Source: a virus
IMG/VR virus record: IMGVR_UViG_3300031787_010241
Span: 1 to 64,000 of that record
Length of the DNA: 64,000 nucleotides
Direction: 5' to 3' (one strand)
Positions 1 to 10,074 of the stretch are shown piece by piece. The notes under the pieces were generated by a model that was given only the letters and a program-made list of their open reading frames with translations, ran no database searches and was not told where the DNA came from. The stretch's first letter is position 1; the number at the start of each line of letters is the position of its first letter. Position numbers and translations under genes: made by a program.

Positions 1-150
1 TGTAAAACCACCACCAACCGTTAAACCTGATTGAAAAATTGGATTGACTGGTATTAAACCACCAATCCTATAAACTACACCTGTCCCAATATCAGACTGT
101 AAAACGTAATTATATGAATCTTTAATTAACTGATTTGAAATATCAGACAT
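1..150 (-). CDS. Probable virion protein, N-terminal fragment cut by the left window edge
   Basis: Only the first 50 residues are visible; the frame stays open to the window edge, so the gene is partial. The reverse-strand ATG at 148-150 opens MSDISNQLIKDSYNYVLQSD, and the readable part ends in a Gly-rich stretch. No family is recognised. It precedes nothing visible, but lies downstream of a run of reverse-strand tail-fibre-type genes and has its own TATTTAT element 29 bases upstream, so a tail or baseplate component is the likeliest role (inference from context only). Confidence 0.6.
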   Translation of the reverse strand, partial: MSDISNQLIKDSYNYVLQSDIGTGVVYRIGGLIPVNPIFQSGLTVGGGFT

Positions 151-179
151 AGTATAATTTTACTAATTTTATAGTACTA

Positions 180-186
180 ATAAATA
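180..186 (-). promoter_or_regulatory. TATTTAT element, candidate late promoter
   Basis: Reverse-strand TATTTAT, 29 bases before the start of the partial gene at the left edge. It belongs to a set of 22 sense-oriented copies discussed in the findings. Confidence 0.4.
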
Positions 187-212
187 GTGCTAATCATTAA
201 ATGGATTGAACA

Positions 213-1145
213 TCAAGAACAATCCGTAATGTTAGTGATTGTACTATTATTAACTCTTATGATTATTGGGGGTCCTTCGGCCGGTGTATACCTGTTTTGA
301 AGTGAGTTTCTACTAACCCAATAATTTAAATCAGCCAAATTAGAACATGCAGAATTAGGAGATTGGGTTGCGGGGTATAATCTCATACCAATTTGTAACT
401 GAGTCCAGCTAGTTATATTAGCTCCAGGTGCCTTGAAATTAAAATCTCGACCACTAGGTGCTGTTGAAGTGACCCAAGGATTATATTGAACGCATCCCGC
501 TTGTCCGTTGAAGTCTATTGATGCAATATTTACTTGAACACTGGGGGTGGTACAGCTATAGTCAGCAGAATAATAAGTACTACTACAGGCTTTATATATT
601 CTATTTACTGATTTTATCAAAGATAGCTCATCAGGTGCAACACATTGACTACTAGGACATGAATTGTTAACACATTGTCCACTAATTGTGTAAGACATTT
701 TAATATCATTAGAAACGGGTTGAGAACCACATACTTGGTAGGTTAACCCACTTGTTACAACACCTACAGTTAATATTCCATTACAATCTAAATAACTGTA
801 CCCTATGTCAAACCCACTACCTGTATTATCAAATGTGATACATTGGCAACCATAAATGAGTCTTGTTGGTGATGGAGTTGGGGTAGGCGTATGTGATGGA
901 GTTACTGTAATACTAGGAGTTGGTAATAGACAACTGATAGGGGTAAAAAATTCACATTGATTTGAGTCAATTATTTTTACAATGATTTCTTTGGCCCCGT
1001 ATAAAAACGAAGGAAGTTCTAAAGATTGTGGTACTGTGGTCACAGCCGTTGCAACCAAAAAACAATATGTAATTGTGGTATCGCACACGTATATATCATA
1101 CGGTGCGCTACCTGATAAACTTGTTATATCTATAATCTGCATCAT
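213..1145 (-). CDS. Tail-fibre-type protein with a short Thr/Pro-rich linker and Cys-containing beta domains
   Basis: 310 residues. An N-terminal domain of about 70 residues is followed by a Pro/Thr/Ser linker (about 72-94) and then a Cys-rich, beta-looking domain containing YLDCNG. A similar arrangement, with a Thr/Pro tract next to a small Cys domain with a YC motif, appears in the 758-residue neighbour on the same strand, suggesting shared modules. No signal peptide, enzyme motif or named family is visible. The mucin-like linker and the adjacent S74 fibre gene argue for an exposed virion fibre or adhesin. Transcribed leftward from a 75-base divergent intergenic region. Confidence 0.6.
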   Translation of the reverse strand: MMQIIDITSLSGSAPYDIYVCDTTITYCFLVATAVTTVPQSLELPSFLYGAKEIIVKIIDSNQCEFFTPISCLLPTPSITVTPSHTPTPTPSPTRLIYGCQCITFDNTGSGFDIGYSYLDCNGILTVGVVTSGLTYQVCGSQPVSNDIKMSYTISGQCVNNSCPSSQCVAPDELSLIKSVNRIYKACSSTYYSADYSCTTPSVQVNIASIDFNGQAGCVQYNPWVTSTAPSGRDFNFKAPGANITSWTQLQIGMRLYPATQSPNSACSNLADLNYWVSRNSLQNRYTPAEGPPIIIRVNNSTITNITDCS

Positions 1146-1172
1146 TGAAAAATTAACATAAGTTTCAGGACT

Positions 1173-1179
1173 ATAAATA
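1173..1179 (-). promoter_or_regulatory. TATTTAT element in divergent intergenic region (leftward)
   Basis: Reverse-strand TATTTAT 27 bases before the 310-residue fibre-type gene. The same bases read TATAAATA on the forward strand, the T4 late -10 sequence, 41 bases before the divergent gene at 1221. Confidence 0.45.
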
Positions 1180-1208
1180 GAATAACTTTAACTTTATATA
1201 TTTTCAGT

Positions 1209-1215
1209 TATTTAT
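1209..1215 (+). promoter_or_regulatory. TATTTAT element in divergent intergenic region (rightward)
   Basis: Forward TATTTAT only 5 bases before the ATG at 1221. That spacing is too short for a -10 box feeding this start codon unless the real start lies further in, so its role is uncertain. Confidence 0.3.
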
Positions 1216-1220
1216 ATTAA

Positions 1221-1568
1221 ATGGCGACAATATGTTATGCTTGGGATGACGCACCCTTTAAATGGTTAGAAACACCTTTTACTTGGGTTGAAGGGTGTGT
1301 CATTGAGAAAATCATTATAGGTGGAGCTGGAGGTATGCAATCCCTCAAACGTGTTCGGGAAAGATTAAAAACTCTTACCGAAGACGAGAAAATGGTTCTC
1401 ATTAATCTATTTGTTAGATTAGATGTTGATGAGATTGTCTTCGAACAAAGAATGAATAAACAAAAAAACAAAAAGGTTAAAATAAAATTGAAGGATATTG
1501 AAGTTACGACGAGACAACAAAAAAATATAAACGTAAATGTTAATTTCAAAGATAAAGATATTTATTAA
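1221..1568 (+). CDS. Hypothetical protein with Trp-rich N-terminus and Lys-rich C-terminus
   Basis: 115 residues, not recognised. The N-terminal 25 residues hold four tryptophans in a WDDAPFKWLETPFTW pattern, followed by a Gly-rich turn (IIGGAGG), a helical middle (KRVRERLKTLTEDEKMVLIN) and a very Lys/Asn-rich tail. It forms a two-gene forward unit with the next gene, whose ATG lies 1 base after this stop. The position between reverse-strand fibre genes suggests a virion or assembly role, but nothing in the sequence proves it. A large reverse-strand reading over the same bases is treated as a shadow. Confidence 0.6.
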   Translation: MATICYAWDDAPFKWLETPFTWVEGCVIEKIIIGGAGGMQSLKRVRERLKTLTEDEKMVLINLFVRLDVDEIVFEQRMNKQKNKKVKIKLKDIEVTTRQQKNINVNVNFKDKDIY

Positions 1569-1569
1569 T

Positions 1570-2031
1570 ATGATTTATAATTTATATACCGATAAGCCAA
1601 ACAAATTCAATTGTAATATTGAAATCGAAGGCACTTCTTTATCTAAATCTAAAGTTAGATTAGTCGTAGAGACAGATGAAATATCTTACATGTTTAACGG
1701 TAGAATTGAAAACACCGGAATATGTGAAGTTAATATACCAAAGACAAAACATTTTTTACCTGAAGGAACACAAGGATTAATGAGATTAGAAGTAATCGCC
1801 GATGATGTTTATTTTGAACCTTGGTCCTCACAGTTTAATGTTAAAACAAATAAGAAAGTTAATGTTGTTGTTGCTGAACAAGTGGACGAAAAACCAAAAT
1901 TAAGAGTTCAGGTTATGGAACAACAAGAGGACGAAAAACCAAGAGTGGTTGAGTCCAAAAAATCTCAACCAATTCCCCCAAAAAAGGTTGAGATTACCAA
2001 AGAAGAGTTACTGAAGAAATTCAGAAAATAA
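1570..2031 (+). CDS. Hypothetical beta-rich protein with charged C-terminal tail
   Basis: 153 residues from the ATG at 1570, chosen because a longer in-frame reading from 1537 would overlap the upstream gene, while 1570 follows its stop by 1 base. About the first 100 residues look like an all-beta domain (alternating hydrophobic stretches such as KVRLVVETDEISYMFNG). The rest is an acidic/Lys/Pro tail with two copies of a DEKP-type segment and a basic helical end (ELLKKFRK). No family recognised; likely virion-associated by context. A strong hairpin follows the stop. Confidence 0.65.
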   Translation: MIYNLYTDKPNKFNCNIEIEGTSLSKSKVRLVVETDEISYMFNGRIENTGICEVNIPKTKHFLPEGTQGLMRLEVIADDVYFEPWSSQFNVKTNKKVNVVVAEQVDEKPKLRVQVMEQQEDEKPRVVESKKSQPIPPKKVEITKEELLKKFRK

Positions 2032-2035
2032 TAAA

Positions 2036-2059
2036 AAACCCTCACAAATGTGAGGGTTT
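2036..2059. terminator. Bidirectional intrinsic terminator between convergent genes
   Basis: A 10-bp stem (AAACCCTCAC/GTGAGGGTTT) with a 4-base loop lies in the 32-base gap between the forward gene ending at 2031 and the reverse gene ending at 2064. An A-run precedes it and a T-run follows it, so it can end transcription from both sides. Confidence 0.85.
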
Positions 2060-2063
2060 CTTT

Positions 2064-3344
2064 TTAGATATCCATCAGTGGGAATTTTTTCCATCCTGCT
2101 CCCGTCTTTATATACATAAAATTATCATCGAATACTTGGTCACCTTTTTCACCATATGGGTCACTGATTGATGTTGGTGTATATTCTTTTAACTTTGTTT
2201 TTTCGTTTAATTCTTTAACCGCTTCTACTAGTAATGCGCTTACACTTTCATAGTGTACTCCTTTATAATCTTCTTCAGGGTTTGGAACTTCAAAAGTTAA
2301 TTCAGGGACCACTTGCTCAACTTCTTGAGCGATGAAACCGATTTGATTACCAACTTCTTCATTACCAATCCAAGTAAAATTAACCCCCCTCAAATTTAAC
2401 ACCTTACTCAACGCCGAATCTATTGTTGACACGTCCTTTTTTAACCTAATATCAGATGTGTTTTGATACCTTAATTCTCCTGTAGATGAAATTCCTAAAC
2501 TCAAACTATAACTTGCACTAAGTACCGTTCTTACTCTCAAATTGCCACCAACATCAAGTTTTTCTGTAGGGTTTAATACATTAATTCCTACATTACCTTC
2601 TTGATATGTTTCAGTCCCATCAGCACCATTTCTACCACGTATGGTCATGTGAGGGATTGGGGTTTCGTCAACATTAACTCCGGCATAAAAATTAATGTTA
2701 TCTGTATAAGTATTTTGCGTGTCCATCCTTTTTACAATATTGAGATTGATGGTTCTACTTGACCCAACTAACGCGCATTCACCTGGGTCACACATTTCCG
2801 CAGCGACACTATTCCCATCACTTATACCTCTTACAAATATACCAATACTTCTAGTTCCTAGTCCATCACCACCATCAACCACCATCTGTGTACCTATAAA
2901 ATTAGATGTCGTTCCCGAATGGATAACTTGTAACCAAGAATCAAATGTATTACCTACAGGGTAATTGTCCCCCCATAAAAATCTTCCTTCTCCAGTATTT
3001 GAAAAAAAATCAAAAGTGTATTGAGGTGTATTTGTATGTAAACCTAATCTTGTTCTACCCGCAGCATCTATATCTAAATCTATAGTAAACCCGTCCTCGG
3101 CGGTGTTTTCTCCGAAATAAATATTACCTTCATCAAGTGGTTGTACAAATAAATTACCCGTATTACATCCGTGAATGTTCTTTACATAAAAATCATTTAC
3201 ACAACAACCACTCAAAAGTTGACCAACCGTTGCTTTATAAGAAGACCCTGCCGGATTTTGAGAAGTATCTGTGGTTTTTACAATGTGTAGTATATCATTA
3301 CACGCTACACTCGATGCTTGGGTTCTAGTTGTTAAATATGCCAT
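2064..3344 (-). CDS. Tail fibre/spike protein with C-terminal S74 intramolecular chaperone
   Basis: 426 residues. The C-terminal 130 or so residues form a peptidase S74 (endosialidase-type) chaperone: SDIRLKKDV at about 297-305 carries the conserved Ser, and it continues with GFIAQEVEQVVPEL and a VHYESVSALLVEAVKELN helix typical of the family. In this family the domain trimerises the fibre and then cuts itself off before the Ser. The N-terminal 290 residues are a repetitive Gly/Asn/Thr-rich beta region ending in NVGINVLNPTEKLDVGGNLR, the usual lead-in to S74. Role: receptor-binding or decorative fibre. No exact TATTTAT lies upstream, only a near match (ATATTTAAAA). Confidence 0.92.
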   Translation of the reverse strand: MAYLTTRTQASSVACNDILHIVKTTDTSQNPAGSSYKATVGQLLSGCCVNDFYVKNIHGCNTGNLFVQPLDEGNIYFGENTAEDGFTIDLDIDAAGRTRLGLHTNTPQYTFDFFSNTGEGRFLWGDNYPVGNTFDSWLQVIHSGTTSNFIGTQMVVDGGDGLGTRSIGIFVRGISDGNSVAAEMCDPGECALVGSSRTINLNIVKRMDTQNTYTDNINFYAGVNVDETPIPHMTIRGRNGADGTETYQEGNVGINVLNPTEKLDVGGNLRVRTVLSASYSLSLGISSTGELRYQNTSDIRLKKDVSTIDSALSKVLNLRGVNFTWIGNEEVGNQIGFIAQEVEQVVPELTFEVPNPEEDYKGVHYESVSALLVEAVKELNEKTKLKEYTPTSISDPYGEKGDQVFDDNFMYIKTGAGWKKFPLMDI

Positions 3345-3365
3345 ATTTTTTACTTTTAAATATTA

Positions 3366-5642
3366 TTAATCATCCATAAAATTATATGAATCGTTATTCA
3401 TAAATTCGAAACAATCGTCATTTTGGAATTGTTTATAGTCACAACCCGGAGAAGGTGTTGGGGTAGGTGTTTTAGTAGTCGTTTTAGTCGGGGTCGGAGT
3501 CTTTGTTCTTGTTGGAGTAACTGTCGGAGTCTTTGTTCTTGTTGGAGTGGATGTTGGGGTAGGTGTTTTGGTTGCGGTTACTGTAGGGGTTGGTGTCGGT
3601 GTTGCACATAAACACAGTGGGTCGGCGGTCGCGGTACCATTACCTTGTACAACAGTTACTCTCAATGCACAAGATAAGTTTACTTGAATATCCCTTACAA
3701 CAGTAAGTACTTCCGTTGATAAATTACAGTATTGAACACTAAATGTTGTTCCTGTAGATGTTGTTCCTCCATATAAGAACCATTCTGTACAACATGGCGT
3801 TGTATTACTTGGTGTCATTGTTTTAGTTGTGGTGACAGTCGGAGTAACTGATTTTGTGATAGATGGTGAAGGTGTTATACTAGCGGTAACTGAAGGCGTC
3901 ATTGAAGGTGTCTTCGTAACCGTGTTTGTTGGGGTAGGGGTTTTCGTAGCGGTTCTAGTCGGTGTGACCGATTTAGTAACACTTGATGTCGGTGTATTAC
4001 TTGGTGTAATACTGATAGTTGGTGTAATTGATTTTGTCGGTGTTTTAGTTGGTGCCGGAGTATCAGTAGGAGTTACTGATGGTGATAATGAAGGTGTAAT
4101 CGACTTGGTAGGTGTAGGTGTTTTTGTCATACTAACACTTGGTGGTGGTGTTTCCGCCGGAGTCTCAGACGGTGTTATAGAAGGAGTAATCGATTTGGTA
4201 GGTGTAGGTGTTTTTGTGGTGGTTTTGGTTGGTGCTGGAGTGTCAGTTGGTGTACGAGTCAATGTTATTGTAGGGGTGATTGATTTAGTAGGAGTTTTTG
4301 TAGGGCCTCTTCTTTCAGGAAAGTCTGTTTGAGTTGGGGTTGGTGTTGCGTCAATAGTTGAAGTCATTGTCGGAGTTTTAGTCGGAGTTTTTGTAGCCGT
4401 TTTTGTTGGGGCGGGAGTACTAGTTTGAGTTGTAGTTTTTGTTAAAGTTGGAGTTAAAGTAGGGGTTGTTGTTTTTGTTGGGGTTACTGTTGGAGTTGGG
4501 GCAGGTGTTTTAGTGGTTGTTGATGTAGGTGTTTTTGTTGGGGATAAAGTTGGGGTGTTACTTGGGGTTTTAGTATTAGTCGGTGTTGATGTTTTAGTTG
4601 GCGCTGGCGTATCAGTTGGTGTTATACTTGGAGTTACACTTGGGGTATTTGAAGGGGTTTTGGTAGGGCTAACCGTATTTGTTCTAGTCGGTTGTGGAGT
4701 TGATGAAGCGGTTGGGGTTGGTTTAACTGTTTTTGTTGGAGTTGGTGTTGCGGCAGGTGTTCTTGTTGCCGTCTTTGTAGGTACGGGAGTGTTAGTTGGT
4801 GTAGGAGTTGATTTAACAGTTTTTGTTGGTGTAGGAGTTGCGGCTGGTGTTTTAGTAGATGTCTTTGTTGGGGCCGGTGTACTTGTTTGAGTTTTAGTAA
4901 CTGTTGGTGTAACGGTAGGTGTTTTAGTTTGAGTTAAGGTTTGAGAATTTGTTGGAGTTTGAGTAGGTGTATCTGTTATAGTTGGAGTTTGAGTAGGTGT
5001 ATCTGTTATAGTTGGGGTAATTGTACTTGTTGGAGTTTGGGTTGGACTTTCGGTAGGTGTATTGGTTGGAGTTTGTGTCATTGTCATTGTTGGTGTCGGA
5101 GTGGCCGGAGCAATGATTAATGAGAAATCGTTAGGAGTACAAGCCGAAACTTTACAGTCAGGACAATCAGGATTAAACATCTGAAACTGAGTCATTCTTA
5201 ACTCAAAATTATGCTTAACTTCAGGTGCCGATAAAGGTTCTACGTAAAATCTAAACTGTGATATACCACCCTCAAATGTGCCGGCAAAGTTTTGTTCTAA
5301 AAGTATGTTAGTGGTCAATCCACTTAATGATGTACCTGAAAAATCTATTGTTGGTAAATTTTCTGGGTCTTGGATGTATGTACCATCTAGTACATAATTG
5401 ATTTTTTTAGGGGTTGGGGTAACGTATATTGGTAATGGTTGTGTTGACGAAATAATGAAAGAACACGTATAATTTATTCCGGTAAAATCTAAATTATATG
5501 TTCCATAAAAATAAGAATTGTTATAATCATATGGTATTATTTGAGTGCCGAGATTTATAGTTCCCCCGGTTTCAGGAAGAAACGTAATATTCGCGCTCTG
5601 ACCACTATAATTATAACTACCTATTTTTACCTTTGCTCCCAT
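3366..5642 (-). CDS. Giant Thr/Pro-repeat (mucin-like) fibre protein
   Basis: 758 residues. An N-terminal globular domain (about 1-180, with Cys pairs in CPDCKVSAC near its end) is followed by about 435 residues of almost pure TPT, KTPT and SPT repeats (about 181-615), then a small Cys domain (about 617-680, starting [10 protein letters not shown]), a second short TP tract (to about 733) and an acidic, Asn/Asp-rich tail. The tract would be extended and is rich in potential O-glycosylation sites. Long Val/Gly-rich readings on the opposite strand are by-products of the repeat. Probable exposed virion fibre; exact partner unknown. Confidence 0.75.
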   Translation of the reverse strand: MGAKVKIGSYNYSGQSANITFLPETGGTINLGTQIIPYDYNNSYFYGTYNLDFTGINYTCSFIISSTQPLPIYVTPTPKKINYVLDGTYIQDPENLPTIDFSGTSLSGLTTNILLEQNFAGTFEGGISQFRFYVEPLSAPEVKHNFELRMTQFQMFNPDCPDCKVSACTPNDFSLIIAPATPTPTMTMTQTPTNTPTESPTQTPTSTITPTITDTPTQTPTITDTPTQTPTNSQTLTQTKTPTVTPTVTKTQTSTPAPTKTSTKTPAATPTPTKTVKSTPTPTNTPVPTKTATRTPAATPTPTKTVKPTPTASSTPQPTRTNTVSPTKTPSNTPSVTPSITPTDTPAPTKTSTPTNTKTPSNTPTLSPTKTPTSTTTKTPAPTPTVTPTKTTTPTLTPTLTKTTTQTSTPAPTKTATKTPTKTPTMTSTIDATPTPTQTDFPERRGPTKTPTKSITPTITLTRTPTDTPAPTKTTTKTPTPTKSITPSITPSETPAETPPPSVSMTKTPTPTKSITPSLSPSVTPTDTPAPTKTPTKSITPTISITPSNTPTSSVTKSVTPTRTATKTPTPTNTVTKTPSMTPSVTASITPSPSITKSVTPTVTTTKTMTPSNTTPCCTEWFLYGGTTSTGTTFSVQYCNLSTEVLTVVRDIQVNLSCALRVTVVQGNGTATADPLCLCATPTPTPTVTATKTPTPTSTPTRTKTPTVTPTRTKTPTPTKTTTKTPTPTPSPGCDYKQFQNDDCFEFMNNDSYNFMDD
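3795..5101 (-). repeat. Long Thr/Pro codon repeat tract
   Basis: Low-complexity DNA encoding the Thr/Pro region of the 758-residue fibre. The units are degenerate triplet-based repeats interrupted by Lys, Ser, Val and Ala codons; sub-blocks are visibly duplicated, for example around 4716-4790 and 4804-4877. Confidence 0.85.
4951..5010. repeat. Exact 30-bp tandem duplication inside the Thr/Pro tract
   Basis: Bases 4951-4980 and 4981-5010 are identical. Each copy adds ten residues to the repeat region in frame, so this is a direct trace of recent repeat expansion by slippage or unequal recombination. Confidence 0.95.
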
Positions 5643-5672
5643 TTATCTTATATAGTTATATAGTTACTCATT

Positions 5673-8600
5673 TTATAAAAACGGAGTTAATACACTCCAT
5701 GTTGCACCATTGTTTGTTACAGTTTTAGGGGTATTACTTGTGTCATCAGTAAATGTACCCGAAGTTTTAGATGCTAATAAAAGTTTTGTGTCTGTTGATG
5801 ATATTACAGGACTTGTAGGTACGGTATAGGTCACTCCTGTGTAAATAGCCAATCCTTTTGTAAATCTGAAATTAGTAATTAAACCGTCCCAATTATCGTT
5901 GAATGGGCTGGCAGGATTATTACAACCAACATAAAGACTTGATGAAGTATCACTTATGTTAGAAGTATCTGTAAATGTGTCAATCCTTGTTCCATTAAAA
6001 TATGTGTTATAGGTACCCGATATTCTTGAAATCGCTATGTGATACCATGTATTTAATACTGTTGATACCGGCTGATTAGAAACTTTACTACCTCCAAAAT
6101 AACAATTTAATCTATTACCTCCTGAAGCCATAGCTAAACCAAAATTAGACCCTGTACCCAAACTAAATATGTAATTTTCGTTACCGTTAGAGGTTTGTTG
6201 TATAAAAGTTTCTACAGTAAAGTCACCAGTACCTACCGCCCAGTCGCTACTACCTGACATCGATAAGTAGTTATTTAATGTGTAATCAAAAGAAATACTT
6301 CCACCATTTAATTTAGTTGGGGTTGGGGTTTGTGTTGGTGTTTGAGTATTTGTTACTGTAATAGTAGGGGTTGGTGTTGATGTTGGGTCTGGTGATAATC
6401 CAGGCGTTTTAGTTACGGTTACTGTTGGGGTATTAGTAGGTGTGTCTGTAATAGTAGGTGTTGGTGTTGTAGTATTAGTAGTCGTATTAGTCACTGTATT
6501 TGTTGGTGTATTTGTTATTGTATTAGTAACTGTATTAGTCGGAGTGCTAGTAGGTGTTGGTTCTATGAAATTTTGAGTATTCGTCGGAGTGTTAGTAGGT
6601 GTTAAACTTGGTGTTTGTGTTTGAGTTTCTGTTAATGTTATAGTGGGAGTTATAGTGACCGTATTTGATGGAGTGGTAGTATTAGTTACTGTATTTGTAA
6701 TTGTTGGTGTTGGTGTTAAAGTTTCAGTTGATGTAATTGTTGGGGTAATTGTTTGTGTTAAAGTTGGGGTTACAGTAGGAGTTGAAGTTGGCGTTTCAGT
6801 TACAGTACTGGTAGGGGTTTCAGTCACGGTACTTGTTGGACTTTCTGTAATAGTAGGGGTTGGAGTTAATGTTTCTGTTGGGGTATTTGTTGGAGTTTCT
6901 GAAGGTGATACCGTTATGGTAGGGGTATTTGTTGGAGTCGGACTATTAGTTGGTGTGTTGGTTGGGGTTGGAGTTGGGGAAGGCGTAATGAACATTGTAT
7001 CCGAACTCACAATAAAATTAGAAGAGATGTTTGATGGTGTAACGACCGCATTTTCTATTAAACTAACCCCATCTAATTCATAGAAATCATCAGGTAGAGT
7101 AACAAATCCCTCTCCGTATAAATTACCTGATACAATTGTAACGGTGGAATTAAAAGTTATGAACTCACCATTTGTCTTACCTAGTTTGTGAGTAAAACTC
7201 AGAGTTATATTTTCGGCAAAAACAAACCCAGAATCTAATAGATATCTAATATTTATAGAACCCGAGGAAATGAAAATACTTAAATTGATGTCCACCTCAA
7301 CCCCAAAGGCAATGTCACATTCAGGTTTAGGGTTGAAGGTTAGATTTTCTCTTAATCCTTGCGTTCCTCCACCCCATGATATATTAAACGGAACACCAAC
7401 TTGTTTTTCTTTATCTGTGTTGAGGGCTCTTGGTATTACTTCCTCAAAATCATCGATTGTATAAATGATTCTACCATTCACATAAATTTTTAATTTACCT
7501 TTTCTGTAGTAAGAATCTAATAACCATTTTTCGTTTAACTGTACAATATCAATTTCTAAATCCTCGGTACCTCTTGTATATGGCGGGACAATTAAAGCTA
7601 CCGAATTATTCGCCAATGATTGGAGTGACACAGTTTGAGTTATATCCTCTAAACCACCTCGACTCCTCAAATCACAATAATCTAACCATGTATTTCTTTC
7701 CCAAACAACGTCGACTTGGAACCAATGTTCTGAATCTAAATAAGCGGGATTTATTGCTTCGCAATATGGATAAATCGGTGGGGAACAGTATTCAACTACT
7801 GTATATCCAGTTGCAAAGGTAATACCTGAAGTTTGACAACTTCCGGTACTTTCACAATCACCAGTAAATCTCAAAACCTTAACTCCGATACTTGGGTTTT
7901 TAGGGTCGCCACATAACCTTATTGCCAAGTTATTTGATATCGCATCCCATTTTGGGTCCTTTTCACAAGTATCCTCAATCGATGTAAACCCCTCAAATTC
8001 ACAATCATTACATGTATCACAAGTTTGACAAGTCGTACAAACTTCACAAGGTGTTGCCGTTATACAATTATAAGGTCCAGGTGTGGGGGATGGTGTAGGT
8101 GTTGGGGTTGGTAATATGACCGTACCACAAGTGTGTGTTTGACATTCCCACCCACAACTTTCGCACAATGTTAGGTTACATCCACATCCACAACTTGCAG
8201 AAGCTCTGGCATCCCCGTTACAAATATTGCAACCATAATTAGCGTGAGGGTCGTGAACACCATTAACCGAACGAGGGGGATATACATAGATACATCTACT
8301 GTTAGTAATTGTTTTATTACAACAAGCACAAGTCTCAATTGATGTTAATGGAGATGTAATTCGAGTATACCCTGTAAAGCAATTTGGGGTCCCGTCCGCA
8401 TAATGGTAGAATTTATTTTCAGCCCTGGTCCCTAAATAAAAGAATATGTTTTTGTTTTCAGGGTATATTTGATTTAATGTAGTTTTACCCGAAACCGGCG
8501 TATATTCATTAACCAGTCGAGGTTTCAATATCATCTCGACCGTCCATCCCTTATTTACCCTTTCAGGAAGAATATCATATTCATATCCATGTAATTTATA

Positions 8601-9182
8601 AAATCCTTGGTAAAAACCACCGTATAATTCATGGTAGTTACCAATATACATGTCGTATTTATTAACAACTTCATAAGCAACACCACCCGAAAAACCTGAA
8701 AATCTTACATTAGGTGAATCAGTATAAGCAGTAACCTGAAACATCTTAAAACGTCTGTCATAGAATTGCCTATTGAATTTTAGTCCCGGGCCAAAAAGAC
8801 CATTGGTGTAATAGATAGTTTGACCTGTCATTGACGAAACTAAACCATTATCAATACCTGTTAGTCCAATATCACAAGATGAACCTTCGGGCTCACAATC
8901 TAAATCAACGTTATTGGGATTATAATAATTTTGTGATATAAAGATATTGTATGGGTTATATGTACCGTATTGTAACTGATAATCTTGTACTGTATTTGGG
9001 TCGTTAGTATCAAAATAAATTGGTAATTTATTACCGTAAGTTTGAGCAATTAAGTATGGGGAGAACACTACCTCCTGATTGAAACCCGTATTATCGGATG
9101 ATAACGATATATCAGTAGTACCTACCGCAAATTTTGGGTATGAATTGGGAGGTACGTACTGATTAATATTTTGGCTCGCCAT
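5673..9182 (-). CDS. Very large fibre/adhesin with LamG-like domains, Cys-rich insert and Thr/Pro tract
   Basis: 1169 residues. The N-terminal half looks like a structural domain that includes a LamG/concanavalin-like fold ([12 protein letters not shown] near 200-220; [12 protein letters not shown] and [17 protein letters not shown] further on). It is interrupted at about 279-396 by a Cys-rich insert with many C-x2-C pairs ([26 protein letters not shown]). A Thr/Pro tract at about 730-954 leads to a clear C-terminal LamG-like domain (about 957-1169: [29 protein letters not shown]). LamG domains commonly bind glycans or proteins, so this is a good candidate receptor-binding or adhesion protein (inference). 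Confidence 0.8.
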   Translation of the reverse strand: MASQNINQYVPPNSYPKFAVGTTDISLSSDNTGFNQEVVFSPYLIAQTYGNKLPIYFDTNDPNTVQDYQLQYGTYNPYNIFISQNYYNPNNVDLDCEPEGSSCDIGLTGIDNGLVSSMTGQTIYYTNGLFGPGLKFNRQFYDRRFKMFQVTAYTDSPNVRFSGFSGGVAYEVVNKYDMYIGNYHELYGGFYQGFYKLHGYEYDILPERVNKGWTVEMILKPRLVNEYTPVSGKTTLNQIYPENKNIFFYLGTRAENKFYHYADGTPNCFTGYTRITSPLTSIETCACCNKTITNSRCIYVYPPRSVNGVHDPHANYGCNICNGDARASASCGCGCNLTLCESCGWECQTHTCGTVILPTPTPTPSPTPGPYNCITATPCEVCTTCQTCDTCNDCEFEGFTSIEDTCEKDPKWDAISNNLAIRLCGDPKNPSIGVKVLRFTGDCESTGSCQTSGITFATGYTVVEYCSPPIYPYCEAINPAYLDSEHWFQVDVVWERNTWLDYCDLRSRGGLEDITQTVSLQSLANNSVALIVPPYTRGTEDLEIDIVQLNEKWLLDSYYRKGKLKIYVNGRIIYTIDDFEEVIPRALNTDKEKQVGVPFNISWGGGTQGLRENLTFNPKPECDIAFGVEVDINLSIFISSGSINIRYLLDSGFVFAENITLSFTHKLGKTNGEFITFNSTVTIVSGNLYGEGFVTLPDDFYELDGVSLIENAVVTPSNISSNFIVSSDTMFITPSPTPTPTNTPTNSPTPTNTPTITVSPSETPTNTPTETLTPTPTITESPTSTVTETPTSTVTETPTSTPTVTPTLTQTITPTITSTETLTPTPTITNTVTNTTTPSNTVTITPTITLTETQTQTPSLTPTNTPTNTQNFIEPTPTSTPTNTVTNTITNTPTNTVTNTTTNTTTPTPTITDTPTNTPTVTVTKTPGLSPDPTSTPTPTITVTNTQTPTQTPTPTKLNGGSISFDYTLNNYLSMSGSSDWAVGTGDFTVETFIQQTSNGNENYIFSLGTGSNFGLAMASGGNRLNCYFGGSKVSNQPVSTVLNTWYHIAISRISGTYNTYFNGTRIDTFTDTSNISDTSSSLYVGCNNPASPFNDNWDGLITNFRFTKGLAIYTGVTYTVPTSPVISSTDTKLLLASKTSGTFTDDTSNTPKTVTNNGATWSVLTPFL
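6319..6992 (-). repeat. Thr/Pro/Val codon repeat tract of the LamG-containing fibre
   Basis: Low-complexity DNA encoding about 225 residues of [16 protein letters not shown] and similar units. It resembles the tract in the neighbouring fibre gene closely enough that recombination between the two is plausible. Confidence 0.8.
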
Positions 9183-9192
9183 ACTTTTTCAA

Positions 9193-9199
9193 ATAAATA
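9193..9199 (-). promoter_or_regulatory. TATTTAT element (leftward, before the LamG fibre)
   Basis: Reverse-strand TATTTAT 10 bases before the start of the 1169-residue gene. It faces a second copy at 9213-9219 on the other strand, giving a compact divergent pair. Confidence 0.5.
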
Positions 9200-9212
9200 C
9201 CTTGTGTCGAAG

Positions 9213-9219
9213 TATTTAT
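9213..9219 (+). promoter_or_regulatory. TATTTAT element (rightward, before the 280-residue gene)
   Basis: Forward TATTTAT 12 bases before the ATG at 9232, mirror image of the leftward element at 9193-9199. Confidence 0.5.
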
Positions 9220-9231
9220 TGATAAAAAGCT

Positions 9232-10074
9232 ATGATTAGTTACAACAAAGAATACTTTAAAAACAATTTATATTTCTTCTTGAAAGATAGAGGGGATAAA
9301 ATTTCATTGTATTATTCTGTAGCAGATACTTTATCCGAATCAAGAAAAAAAGATGAGAAAAAAGAATTTAGTAAAAAACATGAAAGTAAGTTAAAAAAAA
9401 TCATACATAAATTTTTGAACTCGGGTAAAAAGGTAACTAAGAAAGAAATTGATAATAATTTAGATAACGTCGAGAAGAGCGGTGAAGTTGATGAATTGAT
9501 TGACACTGATGGTACATTTTTGAATTCAAAGATACCATTCTTGAATATGGCTTTACACCCAAGAAAAACTACTGACCAAACTGTTGCCATGTCAAGGGTA
9601 ACTAATGACCCTGTTACGAGAGGATACCGTGTATATTGGGGCGAAAGTGAAGAAAAGGATGGTAAAGTGGTAAATGAAATTGACTATTCGGATGCTTTTG
9701 GTTATGAAGAAACAAAGGATAAAGATTTTGAAGATACTGTTAAGACATTAAAACAAATGGGTTCTGATAATGCCGAAGAACGAGCATTAGAACAAGGGAA
9801 AGACCCTAAATTAGATAAAAAGAAAAAGAAAGGTGCTTTCACAAGACAAAGATTATCTGAATTAGAAACTATAGAAGAACAACAAAGAAAACAAATGATT
9901 AAAATGGTTGAGGATATTTTAGCCAAAAAATCAAAAGATAATTCTGATGTCGTAGGAAAGGATACGGGTGTTAGCAAAATATTAAATAAGAATTTACAAG
10001 CCATAAAAAAATTGGCAGAACGTGAAGGAATTAGTATAAACCAACTTATAAAAGCATTAAAATCAAGTGAATAA
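9232..10074 (+). CDS. Hypothetical Lys-rich, largely helical protein
   Basis: 280 residues, not recognised. Highly charged; the N-terminal 90 residues and the C-terminal 100 are predicted helical and Lys/Glu-rich, around a central more ordered part (NDPVTRGYRVYWGESEE near 125-141). The C-terminal helix pattern (AIKKLAEREGISINQLIKAL) resembles the end of a helix-turn-helix or a small oligomerisation helix, but this is not diagnostic. First gene of the forward block 9232-12414, in which genes touch or overlap, so it is probably co-transcribed with the small structural-type genes that follow. Confidence 0.7.
   Translation: MISYNKEYFKNNLYFFLKDRGDKISLYYSVADTLSESRKKDEKKEFSKKHESKLKKIIHKFLNSGKKVTKKEIDNNLDNVEKSGEVDELIDTDGTFLNSKIPFLNMALHPRKTTDQTVAMSRVTNDPVTRGYRVYWGESEEKDGKVVNEIDYSDAFGYEETKDKDFEDTVKTLKQMGSDNAEERALEQGKDPKLDKKKKKGAFTRQRLSELETIEEQQRKQMIKMVEDILAKKSKDNSDVVGKDTGVSKILNKNLQAIKKLAEREGISINQLIKALKSSE

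Noticed and set aside
3423-4890. Several long forward-strand readings rich in Val and Gly opposite the mucin-like gene (also 6643-7083)
   Set aside because: They are the complement of Thr/Pro codon repeats, lack starts with context, and vanish outside the repeat.
3795-5101. Repeat tract as a possible CRISPR array
   Set aside because: Units are degenerate, in frame with a gene, and have no constant repeat with unique spacers.
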